From assembly GCA_963082975.1 (NCBI GenBank), contig OY720346.1:25786720-25850719 (forward strand): a stretch of DNA of 64,000 bases, written 5' to 3'. A model generated the notes under the pieces. That model was given only the letters and a program-made list of their open reading frames with translations, did not search any database and was not told the DNA's origin. Position numbers and translations under genes: made by a program. The DNA comes from Labia minor (lineage: Eukaryota; Arthropoda; Insecta; Dermaptera; Spongiphoridae). Below, one piece after another: positions 1 to 12,639 of the stretch. Each line of letters starts with the position of its first letter. Position 1 is the stretch's first letter.

Positions 1-33
1 ATATAATTATTATTACCAAAAAACATTTACATA

Positions 34-690
34 TTTTTACCGACCGACGATAGTAAGGGAGGTATTGTTTTCACACCAAATTTCACATGTGGAGATTTTT
101 ACATATCTCCACGAATCATGCATTTTCTAAACAGAAAAAAGTATTTTTAGCATGATGTCTGTCCGTCCGTCTGTCCGTCTGTCCGTCTGTCCGTCTGTCC
201 GTCCGTATAGATGTGTACAGCCTGAACGGCTCAACCGATTTTGATGAAATTTGGTATATTTACTTACTGCATCAGTGGGATGAATTGATCAACTTTTGGT
301 GCAAATCCGTGAACCGGAAGTGGTAGTATTAGCGATCGACGATAGGAAGGGAAGGGTTATTTTCACACCAAATTTCACATGAGGAGATTTTTTTATATAT
401 CACCACGAATCATGCACTTTGCATTGGTTTTATCCTCGGGAAAATCATATTTATTAGTTTTTTCATGATTTAAAATTATATTACGTCATCCAGCCATTCA
501 TGACGTCACAGCCTGGTCTTACATATATATTATAAATAAAATAAAATTAAAAATATTTATGTTATATGCCTATATGTTTTTATTACATTAATAGATATAT
601 TAAAATTATTTGAAATTGTTTCTGTAGCTGGAAATTAATTTACTTCACACCGTCGGTCGGTTCGGACCTGGCCACAGGTCAACTTATTTT
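34..690 (+). mobile_element. Family A dispersed repeat, copy 1
   Basis: This is a non-autonomous repeat found seven times in the window. One end reads TTTTTACCGACCGACGATAG. The other carries a GACCTG/CAGGTC hairpin followed by AACTTATTT, and CCGACCGACG recurs inverted near both ends. Inside are a run of GTCC/GTCT repeats, a block containing GATGAAATTTGGTAT, and a pair of ACGTCA sites about 20 bp apart. No reading frame spans it. The ends are not simple terminal inverted repeats and no clear target duplication was found, so the superfamily is unresolved. Confidence 0.8.
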
Positions 691-699
691 CAAGAAAAG

Positions 700-3250
700 T
701 GTTCGTCATCTTTCTACTTATTAAATTATGAAGCTATTTTTCTTTCTCCCAAAAAGAAATATTTTAAAAAATATTAAAAATTAAATTTTTTTTTTAATTT
801 TTTAAATATCTAGGAATTTATTTATTTTATATATTTTTTTTTTAAAAAAAAAAGATTAATCTGAATTTAGCAAAATATCTACGTGCATTAAATTTATTAT
901 AAATTAAAAGTAATTAAAATAAAATTGGCGCGACACAATCTGGAAGAAAAAAACACATTAAAGAAAAGAGAAGAAGAAGAAGAAGAAGAAAATAAAAGTA
1001 TAATATTGGATTATAATATAAACTTAACTTCCACTTTATATGTTTAATAATATAAAATATATATAATATATTAAAATTTACAACTATTCTATTATAATAA
1101 ATAAATACATTTATTTTATTATTATAAATATAAGTATTGACCTATATTTTAATTACAATTGTAATTTATATTTATCTATTCTCACCTATAAAGGGAATTA
1201 ATATATCATATTATAAATATATGTTCTACTTCATAATAAATATTCAAAATAATTAATCAACATTTTTCTAGTAAATGTTAAAAAATAAAAAGCTTTAAAA
1301 AAATGTATTAAAAATCATTTCCTTCCTAATCATTTTGATTTATTTCATTATTCTAATGAAATTGAATGTAATTGATTTAATTAATCATTTTTACTCTCAT
1401 TATACAATACATTAATGTCTATACATATATGGTAAACGGATTATTTATTAATGATCAATAACTTATAAATATATAAATATCTTATATTAGAAATTTAAAT
1501 ATGTCACCTTCATTTTATGGTATGTCAAATGAATTTACCATCTTTTTGAAAAAATAACTAGAATTAAATTATTAATATATAACATTATTTTTTACTAAAT
1601 ATTAAATTTAAATTTAAATTTTTTCAAACATTATATTTTTTATTGTACATATGAATAATTACAAAGAAAAATATCTATAAATTATAAAATTTAGTTTAGG
1701 ATTTTCTATCAAAGTTAGAAATAAGAGATTTTTAGAAGAATGAAATATTCATAGTCCCAGTCTTGTATAAATATATTATTTAAGTTATGTACTCTTTTAA
1801 TTCTTAAAACTTACCTAATTAAATATTTATACATTTCAACTTTATAAGTTTTTAATTTTGTATTTCATGTAATTTCCCATAAGGAATATCCCTCACACAG
1901 GTTTCGCAATAGTAGTACTTATTTTAGAGCTGCAATATTTTTGCTAAGAATACCTAATTGTCCTATGTACAATAATCATAAGTACTAGCGTTTGAAATTT
2001 GACAACAACCCGAATTGTATTTCATATTCCTCGGTTTTACCTTATACTTATATGAATCATTTCTGCTTTAATTTTTAAAAGTTTAAACATTTAAAAAAAA
2101 ACGAGTATAATTACCAAATATCTCTAAAATATAATATTTATGTTCATAATTGTAGTTTTAATATGGAAAATAAGAAAAAATAATTAGAATTTAATTCAGT
2201 ACATACCTCTATATTTACTTAATACATACTAAGAACTTGATTAATACTTCCTCCCTTTCAAATGATTTTGGATCTTTAAATTCCCAAAACGAGATAAGAA
2301 AAATTGGATTAAATTAAAAAAGTAGAACTAATGCACTCCAGAAAATATTCCTAATTTTTAAGCAAAATTTTAAATAAGTAGTATACAATAGAATATATTA
2401 TATTTGAGAGATTTATTTCCATACCAAATTAATAAAGTGATCAGAATGATGCCTGAGAGAAATTGTGGATTTTATTAGGTTAAGATTTACCTTTAAATAC
2501 AAATATTTAAAATAAATAGATTGGGACAACTTCATGCAAAATAATTACAATTTTACTACTCAATCATTTTCTACAGAAAATAATAAATAAAATAATATAC
2601 GTTATCTTTTTGAAAGAATTTATAAAAATAGGTTTTTGCACTCATACAATTCATTACTTTACCTATTCTGACCGAATTCAAATGTACCAAACGGGAATTG
2701 AGTACAATCGCTCAACAATTCTAGGCTTGTTAAGTTGCATTCCATGGAATCCTAGACATTCCCTAACGGTTGTCAACCTAACAAGAACAGACAAAACATA
2801 CAAATAATTTACATTAAATCATTTAAATTATAAGTTATTTCTATCGAAATGTAAGGAATTACTATCAAAATAAACTATTCACAATTTATCAAATAATAAT
2901 GTATATATTGTTTAGAAATAAATAGAGAGGATGATTATGAGTGATGATTTTGATGATGAATGATTTTTTGTTTATTTTTCTTTTATTTTAATGTTATTGG
3001 TTATGGTAAATAAAGGTTAGGTAGTTTTTAAGATAATAAATCTAATTAACCCTTAACGATCGAGAGCATTTAATTAATATATATGCAATGTCGAGGGTAT
3101 TATATCTGAAGTTCATTAAGTGGGTCTCATTTTCTAGTAGAATTATCTTCTAGTTTATCTTATTAATAATTGTTATTAAAAGAAAATCTATGCTATTTAG
3201 AGAAGAATAAGTTCAATTTTAAAAATGTAATCGATTTATATATATATAGT
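700..3250. other. AT-rich intergenic DNA, no gene seen
   Basis: Long A/T runs, poly-T and poly-A tracts and short AT microsatellites fill this stretch. A somewhat less AT-rich patch at 2620-2805 has a short open frame without recognisable domains. I see no splice-supported gene. Confidence 0.6.
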
Positions 3251-3545
3251 TGGCCTCGGGCTGTTGTCCAGTGCGGACGTGTACCGGTCTCAGGATTGCC
3301 CAGGATTCTTCAGAGCTACAGCAACGCAGTGAGTACAAAACCACCCAAACTATCAACCCAAAATCCTGATATTAACCCTAGGTCACACAGACTAAGACCC
3401 AGAATCCCAAAAATACTCCCACCCAAATTATCTCTTGAAAATGGCGCCAAAATGGGTGCCGAAACGTCAAGAAAACAATCTCACAAAAATACGTGATTAT
3501 ATCCCTGATAAATCTGATAATAATAATAACAATAACATTCACGGA
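3251..3545 (+). repeat. Probable 3' tail of a non-LTR retroposon
   Basis: A GC-richer block begins abruptly after an AT-rich stretch (TTGGCCTCGGGCTG) and ends in simple TAA/CAA-type repeats (GATAATAATAATAACAATAA). GC-rich body plus simple-repeat tail is how LINE or SINE 3' ends look. It contains GCCGAAACGTC, a motif often seen near the ends of retroposons. Target duplications were not found. The open frames in it have no recognised domain. Confidence 0.35.
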
Positions 3546-3558
3546 AACCTAAACCAAC

Positions 3559-3582
3559 ATATATATATATATATATATATAG
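3559..3582. repeat. (AT)n microsatellite
   Basis: Uninterrupted alternating A and T lies directly after the retroposon-like tail. Confidence 0.9.
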
Positions 3583-3989
3583 TGTTCTTAATTCGAAGTT
3601 CAAATCAAAATAATTTTAATATTTTCCTATCATATATAAATTTATTATTTTTTGTTGTGGTCATAGGTCAAAGAAGATTAAACATCTCCTATAAGTTTAA
3701 CATCAAACCATAGTTATAATAAAAGATTAATGACTAATAAAGCAAAAGTATGTAATTATCTAGGTTCTTAGAATGCATTTATAAAATAATCCTTCGGGGT
3801 ATATATTCAGAGCAGGTCCCAAAATTTGCAAGGCCTATCTTAACAGATCCCGGGGGCCAAGGAAAACAAGTTTTAAGTTGCTTCATAAAGTCATTACAAC
3901 CTAAAAATGCATGAAGCTTTTTTTTTCAATTATCCAAGATGATTTCGACTACTCTATTTAGTCAAAGGATTTGCATTCATCGCAAGATC

Positions 3990-4195
3990 TAATGAAGGTG
4001 CACGATTTTCAGAAGCTTGCTCGCCACGGTTGAATTGAAGAGAGGGAGTAGTTGGAGGGAGATCATCGCCGTCAACGACGACAAAGACGGCCACCGTTAG
4101 TTCGTGGGAAGCAACTGCTGCTCCACCTCCTTCTCCTCTCCCTCTTCTTTTGATTAATCGATCGAGATCCGATTCGACGTGCTCTGCTCATCCTT
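3990..4195 (+). other. GC-richer island with a splice-donor-like end
   Basis: About 200 bases of mixed-composition, non-repetitive sequence stand out from AT-rich surroundings. They end in CTTGTAAGT, close to a consensus 5' splice site. A short frame starting ATGAAGGTGCAC gives 13 residues (MKVHDFQKLARHG) and then stops. It could be a 5' non-coding exon of an unseen gene on the plus strand, but no downstream exon was recognised. Confidence 0.2.
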
Positions 4196-4692
4196 GTAAG
4201 TCGGAGAGACTGGACAAGGACTAGCCATTCACATGCAAATCCCGGTGTCATTTGTCTAATTGCACGTCATTAAAAGAAAAAAAAAAATGTTGAAAAAAAA
4301 ATGTCTCCGTCCATATTTAGAAAATCTTGAATTATATTCAATTTTGATATAAACTGAAAAAAAGTCTAAAAATAAAAAACAAGAAATTGATTTTAATATA
4401 TAAATTATTAAAATGTAAAATATTTATAATAATTTATTCATTAAATTAATTTTTTTTTTATTACATAGATAATAATATGTATTTAATATATTCGTATCTT
4501 TATATATATTTATAAAATTAGTGGAACATTTTTTAAACATGTAATGTTATATTATATATATATATATAAAAGATTTTTTTTTATTTTATTTATTTTTACG
4601 AGTTTTATTTTTTCATTAGTTGAGATAGATACTAATCGATAATAATATTTTAAATTTATTTACGGAACCAATACCAAATGTTGTGTCAAAAA

Positions 4693-4907
4693 CGGGGCCG
4701 TTCTTATCAATTTTGGCGCCTGGGCTATAAACCAATTAGTACCCTTGGGCCTAGGCATTAAAATTCTTAAATATTATTTTTTAATATTTCATTACAGTTA
4801 TAAATAAAATTATTTTGTTAAATGAATACATTTTCTTTTTAGTTTAAGCATATTTAAAAATTCCTTATTATTACGTCGTGGCGCTCCTGTAGCTCAAACA
4901 GACCCTG
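4693..4907. mobile_element. hAT-type MITE, GGCGCC subfamily
   Basis: The element begins CGGGGCCGTTC and ends GACCCTG, with a subterminal GGCGCC near one end and its near-inverse GGCGCTCC near the other. The flanking 8-mers GTCAAAAA and GTAAAAAA match at 7 of 8 positions, the duplication length expected of hAT elements. It is 215 bp and non-coding. The same design recurs at 17273-17427 and 36069-36208. Confidence 0.6.
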
Positions 4908-6647
4908 GTAAAAAAATTAGAACAAAAATATATGTTTTATAAGTATTTGCAATAAAATATAAAAATTATATTCCTAATTTAATTTATCATCTTTTTCTAA
5001 TAATGGATCGAAAAATTTAAACTTAAATATAATAAATTATTAATTTAATAAAATAAAAATAAAAATAATAAAATATAAGAATAAAGACATAGAAAAAAGA
5101 ACAATTTGAAATAAAAATATTTATAAAACTCATTAAACACTCATATTATTAAAGAATGAAATGATTAAAAAATTGATTAAAAAAATAATGGCTAAATTTA
5201 ATTTTAAATTAATAAATTAATACATTTTTTACATTTTTTTTTTCAAATTTCATCTTTTTCTTGATATCAATCTCAGAGCCAAAATTCAATTCTATTTAAT
5301 ATTTTGTAAAAATTTGTATATCAAGTATATCTACATGTTAACACATTCCCCCATATATACATTTAATTCAATTTTATGTATATTATGTACATAAACAATT
5401 TTAAATATCTTTAAAATTTCTTGTATTTATTTTGATCATTGAATATTTTTAATACTCATAAATCAAATATAAAAGTATAAATTATCACAATATCACTCAA
5501 AGAGATATATAAAAATTAATATATTATATAAATTATATTTGTATTATGGAAGACAAATTAAACAAAAAACATAAAAATTAAATAATCAAAAATGAAATGA
5601 ATAAATTTATTTATTTAATTATATTTGTTTATTGATTTGATTTAATATGAAATGATTTGATTAACTGTTGAATTATAATCAAAATGAGTGAGAGCGGAGA
5701 AGGAAAATAAATAAATAAATTGAATCCAAGGTGAATATTTAAATATAATCCTTGCATCTTTCGTTCTTAGTTTTTTTTTTATTTATATATAAAATATGCA
5801 TTGAATTTAAATAAATTATTTATTTAGGAAGGTAGAAATAAGTATTTATGATTATACAAGCCCGTATTAATAAATGATTATGATATTATGTTGTATAATG
5901 TGTATATATAATATTTAATTAGAGGTATTAATTGTAAAATATAAAATTAATTATATATTTTAATTCTATAGAGAGCTGAGTTCAAGCTTTGATATATGTT
6001 ATTAATTTATTTTTAAAAATTAGTTGATTATTATTATTAAAGAAAACTATACTGAATACAACACACACATGAATATTTGGTTTAATCAAATGTTATCTTT
6101 GAATATTATAATAAATGTTTTTGAATGCAATTAATTCCTTGTTATGCAAACTTCGTCAATCCCTTCATCTTTTAGTGACCAATATAAATGTAAAAATGAA
6201 TTTAATTCTCAAATTTTCTGAATATAATTCCTTACCCCAATGCGTCATCAACAATAAAAGATTGATATCCTTTTTGAAATTAACCATTTTACTATATAAT
6301 TACAGAGATTTCAAAATAATTAAAAATAATGGTTTGGCAAAATTATAATATTATAAAACATTCTATAATATAGTCTTAATTCAAGGTTTTCAAAATGAAA
6401 TGAATTAATTAATTAAACTGAATAATTGTATTGTAGATCATTATAAGAGCTGTAAGAAAATATTATTTCTCATCTTTCTTCTTTTATCTTCTTTAAAGGT
6501 AGATCTTCAATAAATTGGATGCACAAATCCTTTTTAATAAAATATTTCATAAATCCAGTAAATTCATAAAAACATAAAAAACTAGCCCTGAAAATGGATG
6601 GCGCTGAAGCGTCGGGCCTATACTCAACCGTCAACGATAAAATGAAT
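4908..6647. other. AT-rich intergenic DNA, no gene seen
   Basis: Low-complexity A/T sequence with TAAATAAA-type runs. A 77-codon frame at 6115-6348 is rich in N, L, I and K, as chance frames in such DNA are. It has no splice or domain support. Confidence 0.55.
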
Positions 6648-7314
6648 AAAATAAGTTGACCTGTGGCCAGGTCCGAACCGACCGACGGTTTGAAGTAAAT
6701 TAATTTCCAGCTACAGAAACAATTTCAAATAATTTTAATATATCTATTAATGTAATAAAAAACAGATATGGATACATAAATAATAAATATAAACATTTTT
6801 AATTTTATTTTATTTATAATATATATATATGCAGACCAGGCTATGACGTCATGAATGGCTGGATGACGTCATATAATTTTAAATCAAGAAAAAACTAATA
6901 AATATGATTTTCCCGAGGATAAAACCAATACAAAGTGTATGATTCGTGGTGATATATAAAAAAATCTCCTCATGTGAAATTTGGTGTGAAAATAACCCTT
7001 CCCTTCCTATCGTCGATCGCTAATACTACCACTTCCGGTTCACGGATTTGCACCAAAAGTTGATCAATTCATCCCACTGATGCATTAAGTAAATATACCA
7101 AATTTCATCAAAATCGGTTGAGCCGTTCAGGCTGTACACATCTATACGGACGGACAGACGGACAGACGGACGGACAGACGGACGGACAGACATCATGCTA
7201 AAAATACTTTTTTCTGTTTAGAAAATGCATGATTCGTGGAGATATGTAAAAATCTCCACATGTGAAATTTGGTGTGAAAACAATACCTCCCTTACTATCG
7301 TCGGTCGGTAAAAA
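6648..7314 (-). mobile_element. Family A dispersed repeat, copy 2
   Basis: This is a near full-length inverse copy of the repeat at 34-690. It starts AAATAAGTTGACCTGTGGCC and ends CGTCGGTCGGTAAAA. It carries two perfect TGACGTCA sites flanking the segment TGAATGGCTGGA, and a tract of GGAC/AGAC repeats at 7147-7192. It abuts the 28S-like fragment closely. Confidence 0.85.
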
Positions 7315-7342
7315 GTAGAGATATTTTTTTTATTTTTAAATC

Positions 7343-7440
7343 CTGACGAGAAAGAGGGCGCAATGGTATGCGTAGAAGGGTCTGGGCGTAAGCCTGCCTG
7401 GAGCTGCCATTGGTGCAGATCTTGGTGGTAGTAGCAAATA
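7343..7440 (+). pseudogene. 28S rRNA-derived fragment
   Basis: This stretch contains GGGCGTAAGCCTGCCTGGAG, then GCTGCCATTGGTGCAG, then ATCTTGGTGGTAGTAGCAAA. That order matches a well conserved segment of the eukaryotic large-subunit rRNA as I remember it from arthropod 28S. Only about 100 bases are present, and the flanks are AT-rich DNA and a family A repeat. It is therefore a dispersed fragment and not part of an rDNA unit. Confidence 0.7.
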
Positions 7441-7735
7441 CATAAAGTGAGCATAACCAATATCATAATAGCATAACTCATCATAACATAATCAAGCTTG
7501 GTTATAACTTATTGAATATTGATACATGTCCGTTTTTAAATAGAAGCTAGGCATATTCAATCTTGTCGCTTATTGGCTGGTTTTACCGCCAAGCATAGCT
7601 TTTACATTTTCTATTTATACTAATTAATACATAAGTATTATTACAATAGGGTTTATTTATTAACATATATTATAATCTTAATCTAAATATAAGTTCTACT
7701 AATTAAATATTTAACATAAATGCGTTCTCGCCTGT

Positions 7736-7805
7736 GATTGGCTCAATTGGATTCACTTGGTCTGAGCTAGCTTATAAAAACCTCCGCAAAGGACTTGTTT
7801 CGTTC
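7736..7805 (+). promoter_or_regulatory. Candidate core promoter
   Basis: An inverted CCAAT motif (GATTGGCT) is followed 37 bases later by TATAAAA at 7773-7779, in a patch less AT-rich than its surroundings. A start site would fall near 7803. No open frame or exon was recognised downstream, so the promoter could belong to a decayed element or a non-coding transcript. Confidence 0.25.
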
Positions 7806-7979
7806 TTTTGACAATTGGAGTGCCATCTTTTCAACACAACTGTTCTTTTCAGAACAAACCTTTTATTTAATATCAAGAAAAACAAGCATTTTCATTAAAA
7901 TTTCCTACAGAGCAAGTATTATTATTATAATTCATTTTTGTGAGTTATTAGATATTTACTTTGTTTAAACACTATAAAC

Positions 7980-9363
7980 CAGGGGTGTCTAAACTGCGGC
8001 CCAAAACCCTTTGAGATGCGTCCTAAACTGCTATAAACCTTTTCAAGACAATATTCAAAAAATTTAGTGCTATTACTTTGAAGAAATGTAAATGTGTGGA
8101 ACTATTTTATTTTCTAACTTTCAATTGATTTTGCCTACGGGTACCCTAGTTTAATAATGAATATTACAAAAGCTATCTCATATTTACCTGTATAAATATA
8201 TTAACATTTATTGGAATTATTTATATGAGCGTTAGAACGTTTTTGTCAACTTTTATCGGTTGTCATTTCTTAATTATAATTATATTATAATTGATATTGC
8301 TTTAACTTATGTTTCTATCTACCTATTTATTTATATACAGTGTAAATTCAGGTATTAATGCATGATTTGAATTAGTTTTATTAATGTTGTTATCTTTGTA
8401 TGGAATCTACATACATAGTAATCCAAATTTCAAGTGACTTTCTTCAATAGGAATGTTTGACTCCTATCATTCAGCTCCTCCTAATCTCTGGGTGCGCCAA
8501 GGTTCCTTGTCTGTCGATTTGTCTGTTTCCTTCTTCTTTTCTCTCTCTCTCTTTTTCCCTCCATCTTTGCATGCATTCATTTAAAATAAATCATTAATCA
8601 ATCTATTTGCGATTCAATTAAAAAATAAAGAAAATAAAAAAGACTAGTTATCAATTCACTTTCGTCGAGTAGAAAATTTCAATTTGCTGTCAAGATGAGG
8701 ATATTTATTCAATGAATTTTTTTAAGGAAATTATCACTCAAATATATTTTAATTAATATATTTTGACATATTTGGTTGTCACTTAAATCTAAAGAGAAAT
8801 TAATTTTATTTTAGACAATAATTATTATTTTTGTATTTAAATATATATATTATAAATTATATCACATATAATGTTAAGAAGATAATTATTACCTTACTAC
8901 TCATTTTCATCATTTTATTTTTAAAGTCTTCTTTTACTATACTAATTTATTTTTAATCAACAGTTTCCATTTTTGTCAATGATCAAAATTATTATATAGT
9001 AATATACAGTAAGATGTAGCAACACAACAATTTTTTTAATTATTTTTTTTAAGAGAGAGCAGCATAAAACTCTGAAAAAAAAGGTAAAAAATTTGTTATT
9101 AAATTTAAATTTATTTTTTAATATGAATAATCTATTTAGTTTCTATATTTTTTATTTATTTTCGACTTTCGAATTTTTTAAAAAATTTTCAATTTGTCTC
9201 TTAAAAAAAAACGTAAAATGTTTTTCGCGATCAGAATTATAAACATTTCCGACTATTATTCGAAATAAATCTACGTTTCTATGAATATTGATTTTTTTGC
9301 GGCCCGCCTAAAGTTAAACCTTGTTTGTTTGGCCCAAGTGTACCTATGAGTTTGACACCCATT
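7980..9363. mobile_element. Decayed hAT-type element
   Basis: The left end CAGGGGTGTCTAAACTGCGG mirrors the right end GAGTTTGACACCCATT, and both carry nearby GGCCC/GGGCC blocks. This is the usual look of a hAT family with CAGGGGTGTCAAACT ends. The right terminus is mutated, and the flanking 8-mers agree at only about 5 of 8 positions. The inside is AT-rich with a pyrimidine-rich patch at 8490-8570 and no transposase remnant that I can read. Confidence 0.55.
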
Positions 9364-10612
9364 ATTTAAAGTATATTCATTAGATAAAAAAAATATATGT
9401 TTAAGAATAAGTAATAGAATTTTTAAATTTTATTTAGAATATTTTAATAATTTTGAAATATATACCTATATATATATATATATAAATATATATATATATA
9501 AATATTTTGAGACCATGATATTCATGTTTCTCCCAACTATTCCACTTAGCTATTCTTATATATGTAGATTTCACAAATTTATATTATATTAATCGTAATT
9601 ATTCAAATTTAGAGGTAGTATCACACATTTAGGATTTATATATTTATATTAAAATTATTTATTCTAATAATTAAATAATGTCTTTTAAGGATTTTTGAAA
9701 TTTGTATATTTTTATAGTAAGATATTTTGTATAAATTTTCCAAAGTCTAGTTTTGCTTTGAAATAAATATATATATATATATATATATATATTGATTGTA
9801 TTTGAGTACTGGTATATTTACATACATAAGAATTTATTTATATAGTGTCTTTCTTTGATAACATCTATGATATTTGATATTGGTCCATCCATAAAAGGGT
9901 GAAATATTTCGTGTTAGTTAATATAAACGAACGAGTGAGATTAGGAGTCTTTTGATATGTAAATTTCTATACTAGCCTTGAATTTAGAACATTTATCTCA
10001 TTGGTTTTGTTTCCCTAATATAGAGAAACACCTGGAATCCTTTTTAAGAAGATTAAAAAATTGTTTTTCTTTAAATTAATACAATTATAAACAAAGCGAA
10101 GATATAAGATAAGTGAGAATTATATAGAATAGATCATTTTTTTGAAGAAATATAAAAATTCAAAGCAAATTAATAATTTATAAAATGAATTAAGTGAATG
10201 AATAAAAATAATTTTCTATGAAAATTTATTAATTACAATTTTAAAATTCTATCAAAGTAAAAGATTGATTTATTGATTTTTTTAATATTATTGACCAATT
10301 TGATTCATTCAACAATTTTAGAATTCTGAGAAATATTAAAGAAAATCAAAAAACTTCTTGAAAATGGGTTTAGAAGGAAAAAAAATTAAAAAAATGTTAC
10401 TTACCACCAGATAATTTCTTTTTAATACTAATTATGATCAATTAACGAATTGAGAATATTTTTCTTAGTAATCTAAAAATTATTCATTATATAATATTAT
10501 ATCGAAAAATATCGATTTTCTAATACTCTTCATTCAAACTGGTTTTTGAATATAGGTATATAATCTTTACCCTGATTCGATATTGCTGTAAGATAAGGGA
10601 TCCCTATAAAAA

Positions 10613-10651
<39 letters not shown>

Positions 10652-11110
10652 TATTATATTGAAAGTTTACAACAACAACAACAACAAAAAGTAATAAAAT
10701 GTTAATTGACAACAACTTTAGATATTTAATGTTATTTTTAATCTCTTTTTGTGTTATCAGATTGAAATAGAGGATTTTTATATTTGAATCACAGATCTAT
10801 AAAAATTAAATGCGTTTTTTTATTCTCATGTTGGTACAAATATATTTATTATTCTAGACTCAGTTACTTAAATATTCATTTAGTATATATAATTTTATTA
10901 TAAGATAATTGAAAAAAAAATTTAATACAATTATAAAGTAAATTAGCAAAAAAAAAAAATGTATTACTATTTAAGGTCTAAAAAAGTAGATACTTTTATT
11001 CTTTATAAATTTTAAGTATTGAAATCTAATTTTAAACAAATGATTATTGCATACATTTGTATCTATTTTTACTTTCATTTACCTATATATAAATATATAA
11101 AGCGGAAATA
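9364..11110. other. AT-rich intergenic DNA with (TA)n tracts
   Basis: No gene is visible. Alternating TA tracts occur at about 9468-9500, 9768-9792 and 10617-10649. The last is followed at 10670 by a short CAA repeat. A 61-codon frame at 10530-10715 is made by the TA tract. Confidence 0.6.
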
Positions 11111-11126
11111 TTATTAGGTTGATACA

Positions 11127-11432
11127 CAGTGGTGTTGTGCAATTTTTTTTTTTACCGGATCGCGTTCCGGACTCCGGTTCACGGTTCGGAAAAAAAAGCC
11201 GGTTCGTTCCGTTTCAGGTTCGGTTCAAACCCTTGTTTATAATAATACATATAAAAATTCGTCAAAAATTAGAAAAAAAAATCAACAATTCTTTTTAATT
11301 TTTTTTTCAATACGTCAGCCAATTCTTGTTATCAGAAAATCAGAAATCATCTTTAGTTCCGGAACGCGTTTCTGTTCAAAAAGGAAGTACCGGAATGACG
11401 TTCCGGAGCGTTCCGGCTCGACAACACCACTG
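11127..11432. mobile_element. hAT MITE inside the mariner terminus
   Basis: A 306-bp element with ends CAGTGGTGTTGT and ACAACACCACTG is flanked on both sides by the identical 8-mer TTGATACA. The interior has repeated CCGGA/TCCGG blocks and no reading frame. It lies 13 bp inside the left end of the mariner, so it arrived later. Confidence 0.9.
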
Positions 11433-12185
11433 TTGATACATAATTATCTCGCGTTTATAATAGCGCTTTTTTCATCATTAAAATGTAGCGTTTTCTTTAT
11501 TATTTTTGTATGAAATTACACTTCTATTGCTTTAGAAAAATGCATGTCGAAAACCATAATCATATTTGCTATATTATGTTCTGCCACTCCGAGAAAGAGT
11601 GGAAAACAACTCAGCTATTTCGCGATCTCAATAAACTTTTTGGTGGACAAGCCGCGGATTAAATAAAATATTGTTCAGCCTGTCGGACCACCTGTGCCAC
11701 TAGTGAAGGAGTTAAAAAATAATTCTCAACTCTTTCACACGGGGAATAAAACAAATTATTTGGGAAAGGAACCCTTAAATATACTTCACCAAAGAGTGCA
11801 GTTCGTTTGACTATTAGCGCTTAGGTGAATCGCCTTGAACATCCAAAATCGTAAAGCAATAACAAATTAAATTAATCAAATATCCGATGCTCTAACATAT
11901 GGGCCTGCAAAGGAAAGATTAGGTTCACTTTTTCTAAATAAAAGAGAAGTGTTCGTTGCCACGTTATAATATATTTAATCAAAGTAAAATTAATATAAAG
12001 TAAAAAATAAAATTAAATTAAAATATAAAAATAAGAGAAATAAATGCTGGCTAATACTGAGCTAAAACAAACTAATTATAAAAATAATAATAATTGAAAC
12101 ACAGTGTCTCCACGTGTTTTAACAACAAAATGGTGAATTCACACCTAAAAAGCTCAATATCAAGTTCACAGCCAGAAGTCTGAAA

Positions 12186-12372
12186 AGCAAGTGAGGCAGA
12201 TCACCTAAAAAGCGTGGAAAAGATATCCACTTTAAAAATACAACTTCGCAACAAGGCGTTAATCCAGCAAGTAAGGTAGATCTCCTAAAAAGCGTGGAAA
12301 AGGAATCCACGTTCAAAATGCAAGTTCTCAACACGGCGTCTATGCAGCAAGTGAGGCAGATCGCTCTTGACG
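12186..12372. repeat. 80-bp tandem repeat, about 2.3 units
   Basis: Units begin AGCAAGTGAGGCAGATC at 12186, 12266 and 12346, so the period is exactly 80. Each full unit contains AAAAAGCGTGGAAAAG. The repeat lies in the foreign block that separates the two mariner portions. The 143-codon antisense frame over it is a by-product of the repeat. Confidence 0.75.
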
Positions 12373-12639
12373 TCAAGGTAGCCAGCCCTTTTGGCGCCAT
12401 AAAGCCAAAATCGAGCATGTGGCGAGGCGATTGGTTGTGAGGAGTCATGTGACCCCAACTGGTGGCGTTAAAGTAGCCACTAAACTCAACACATGGCATA
12501 CCAATATAAATAAAAAAAACATACATATTTAAAAAAGGAAAAAATTGCAAAAATTTTATAAAAATAAATAGACATTAAAATAAATAAATCTAAATCAGGG
12601 AGAGGCGTTAACATTTGGCAAAGGAACAAATCTGCAAAA

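Noticed and set aside
6115-6348. 77-codon frame
   Set aside because: Composition (N, L, I, K) is what AT-rich DNA gives by chance. No domain, splice site or promoter support.
10530-10715. 61-codon frame with a YIYIYI run
   Set aside because: Produced by an alternating TA microsatellite.
12119-12550. 143-codon antisense open frame
   Set aside because: It lies over the 80-bp tandem repeat, so its repeated motifs come from the DNA repeat. No domain or splice support.
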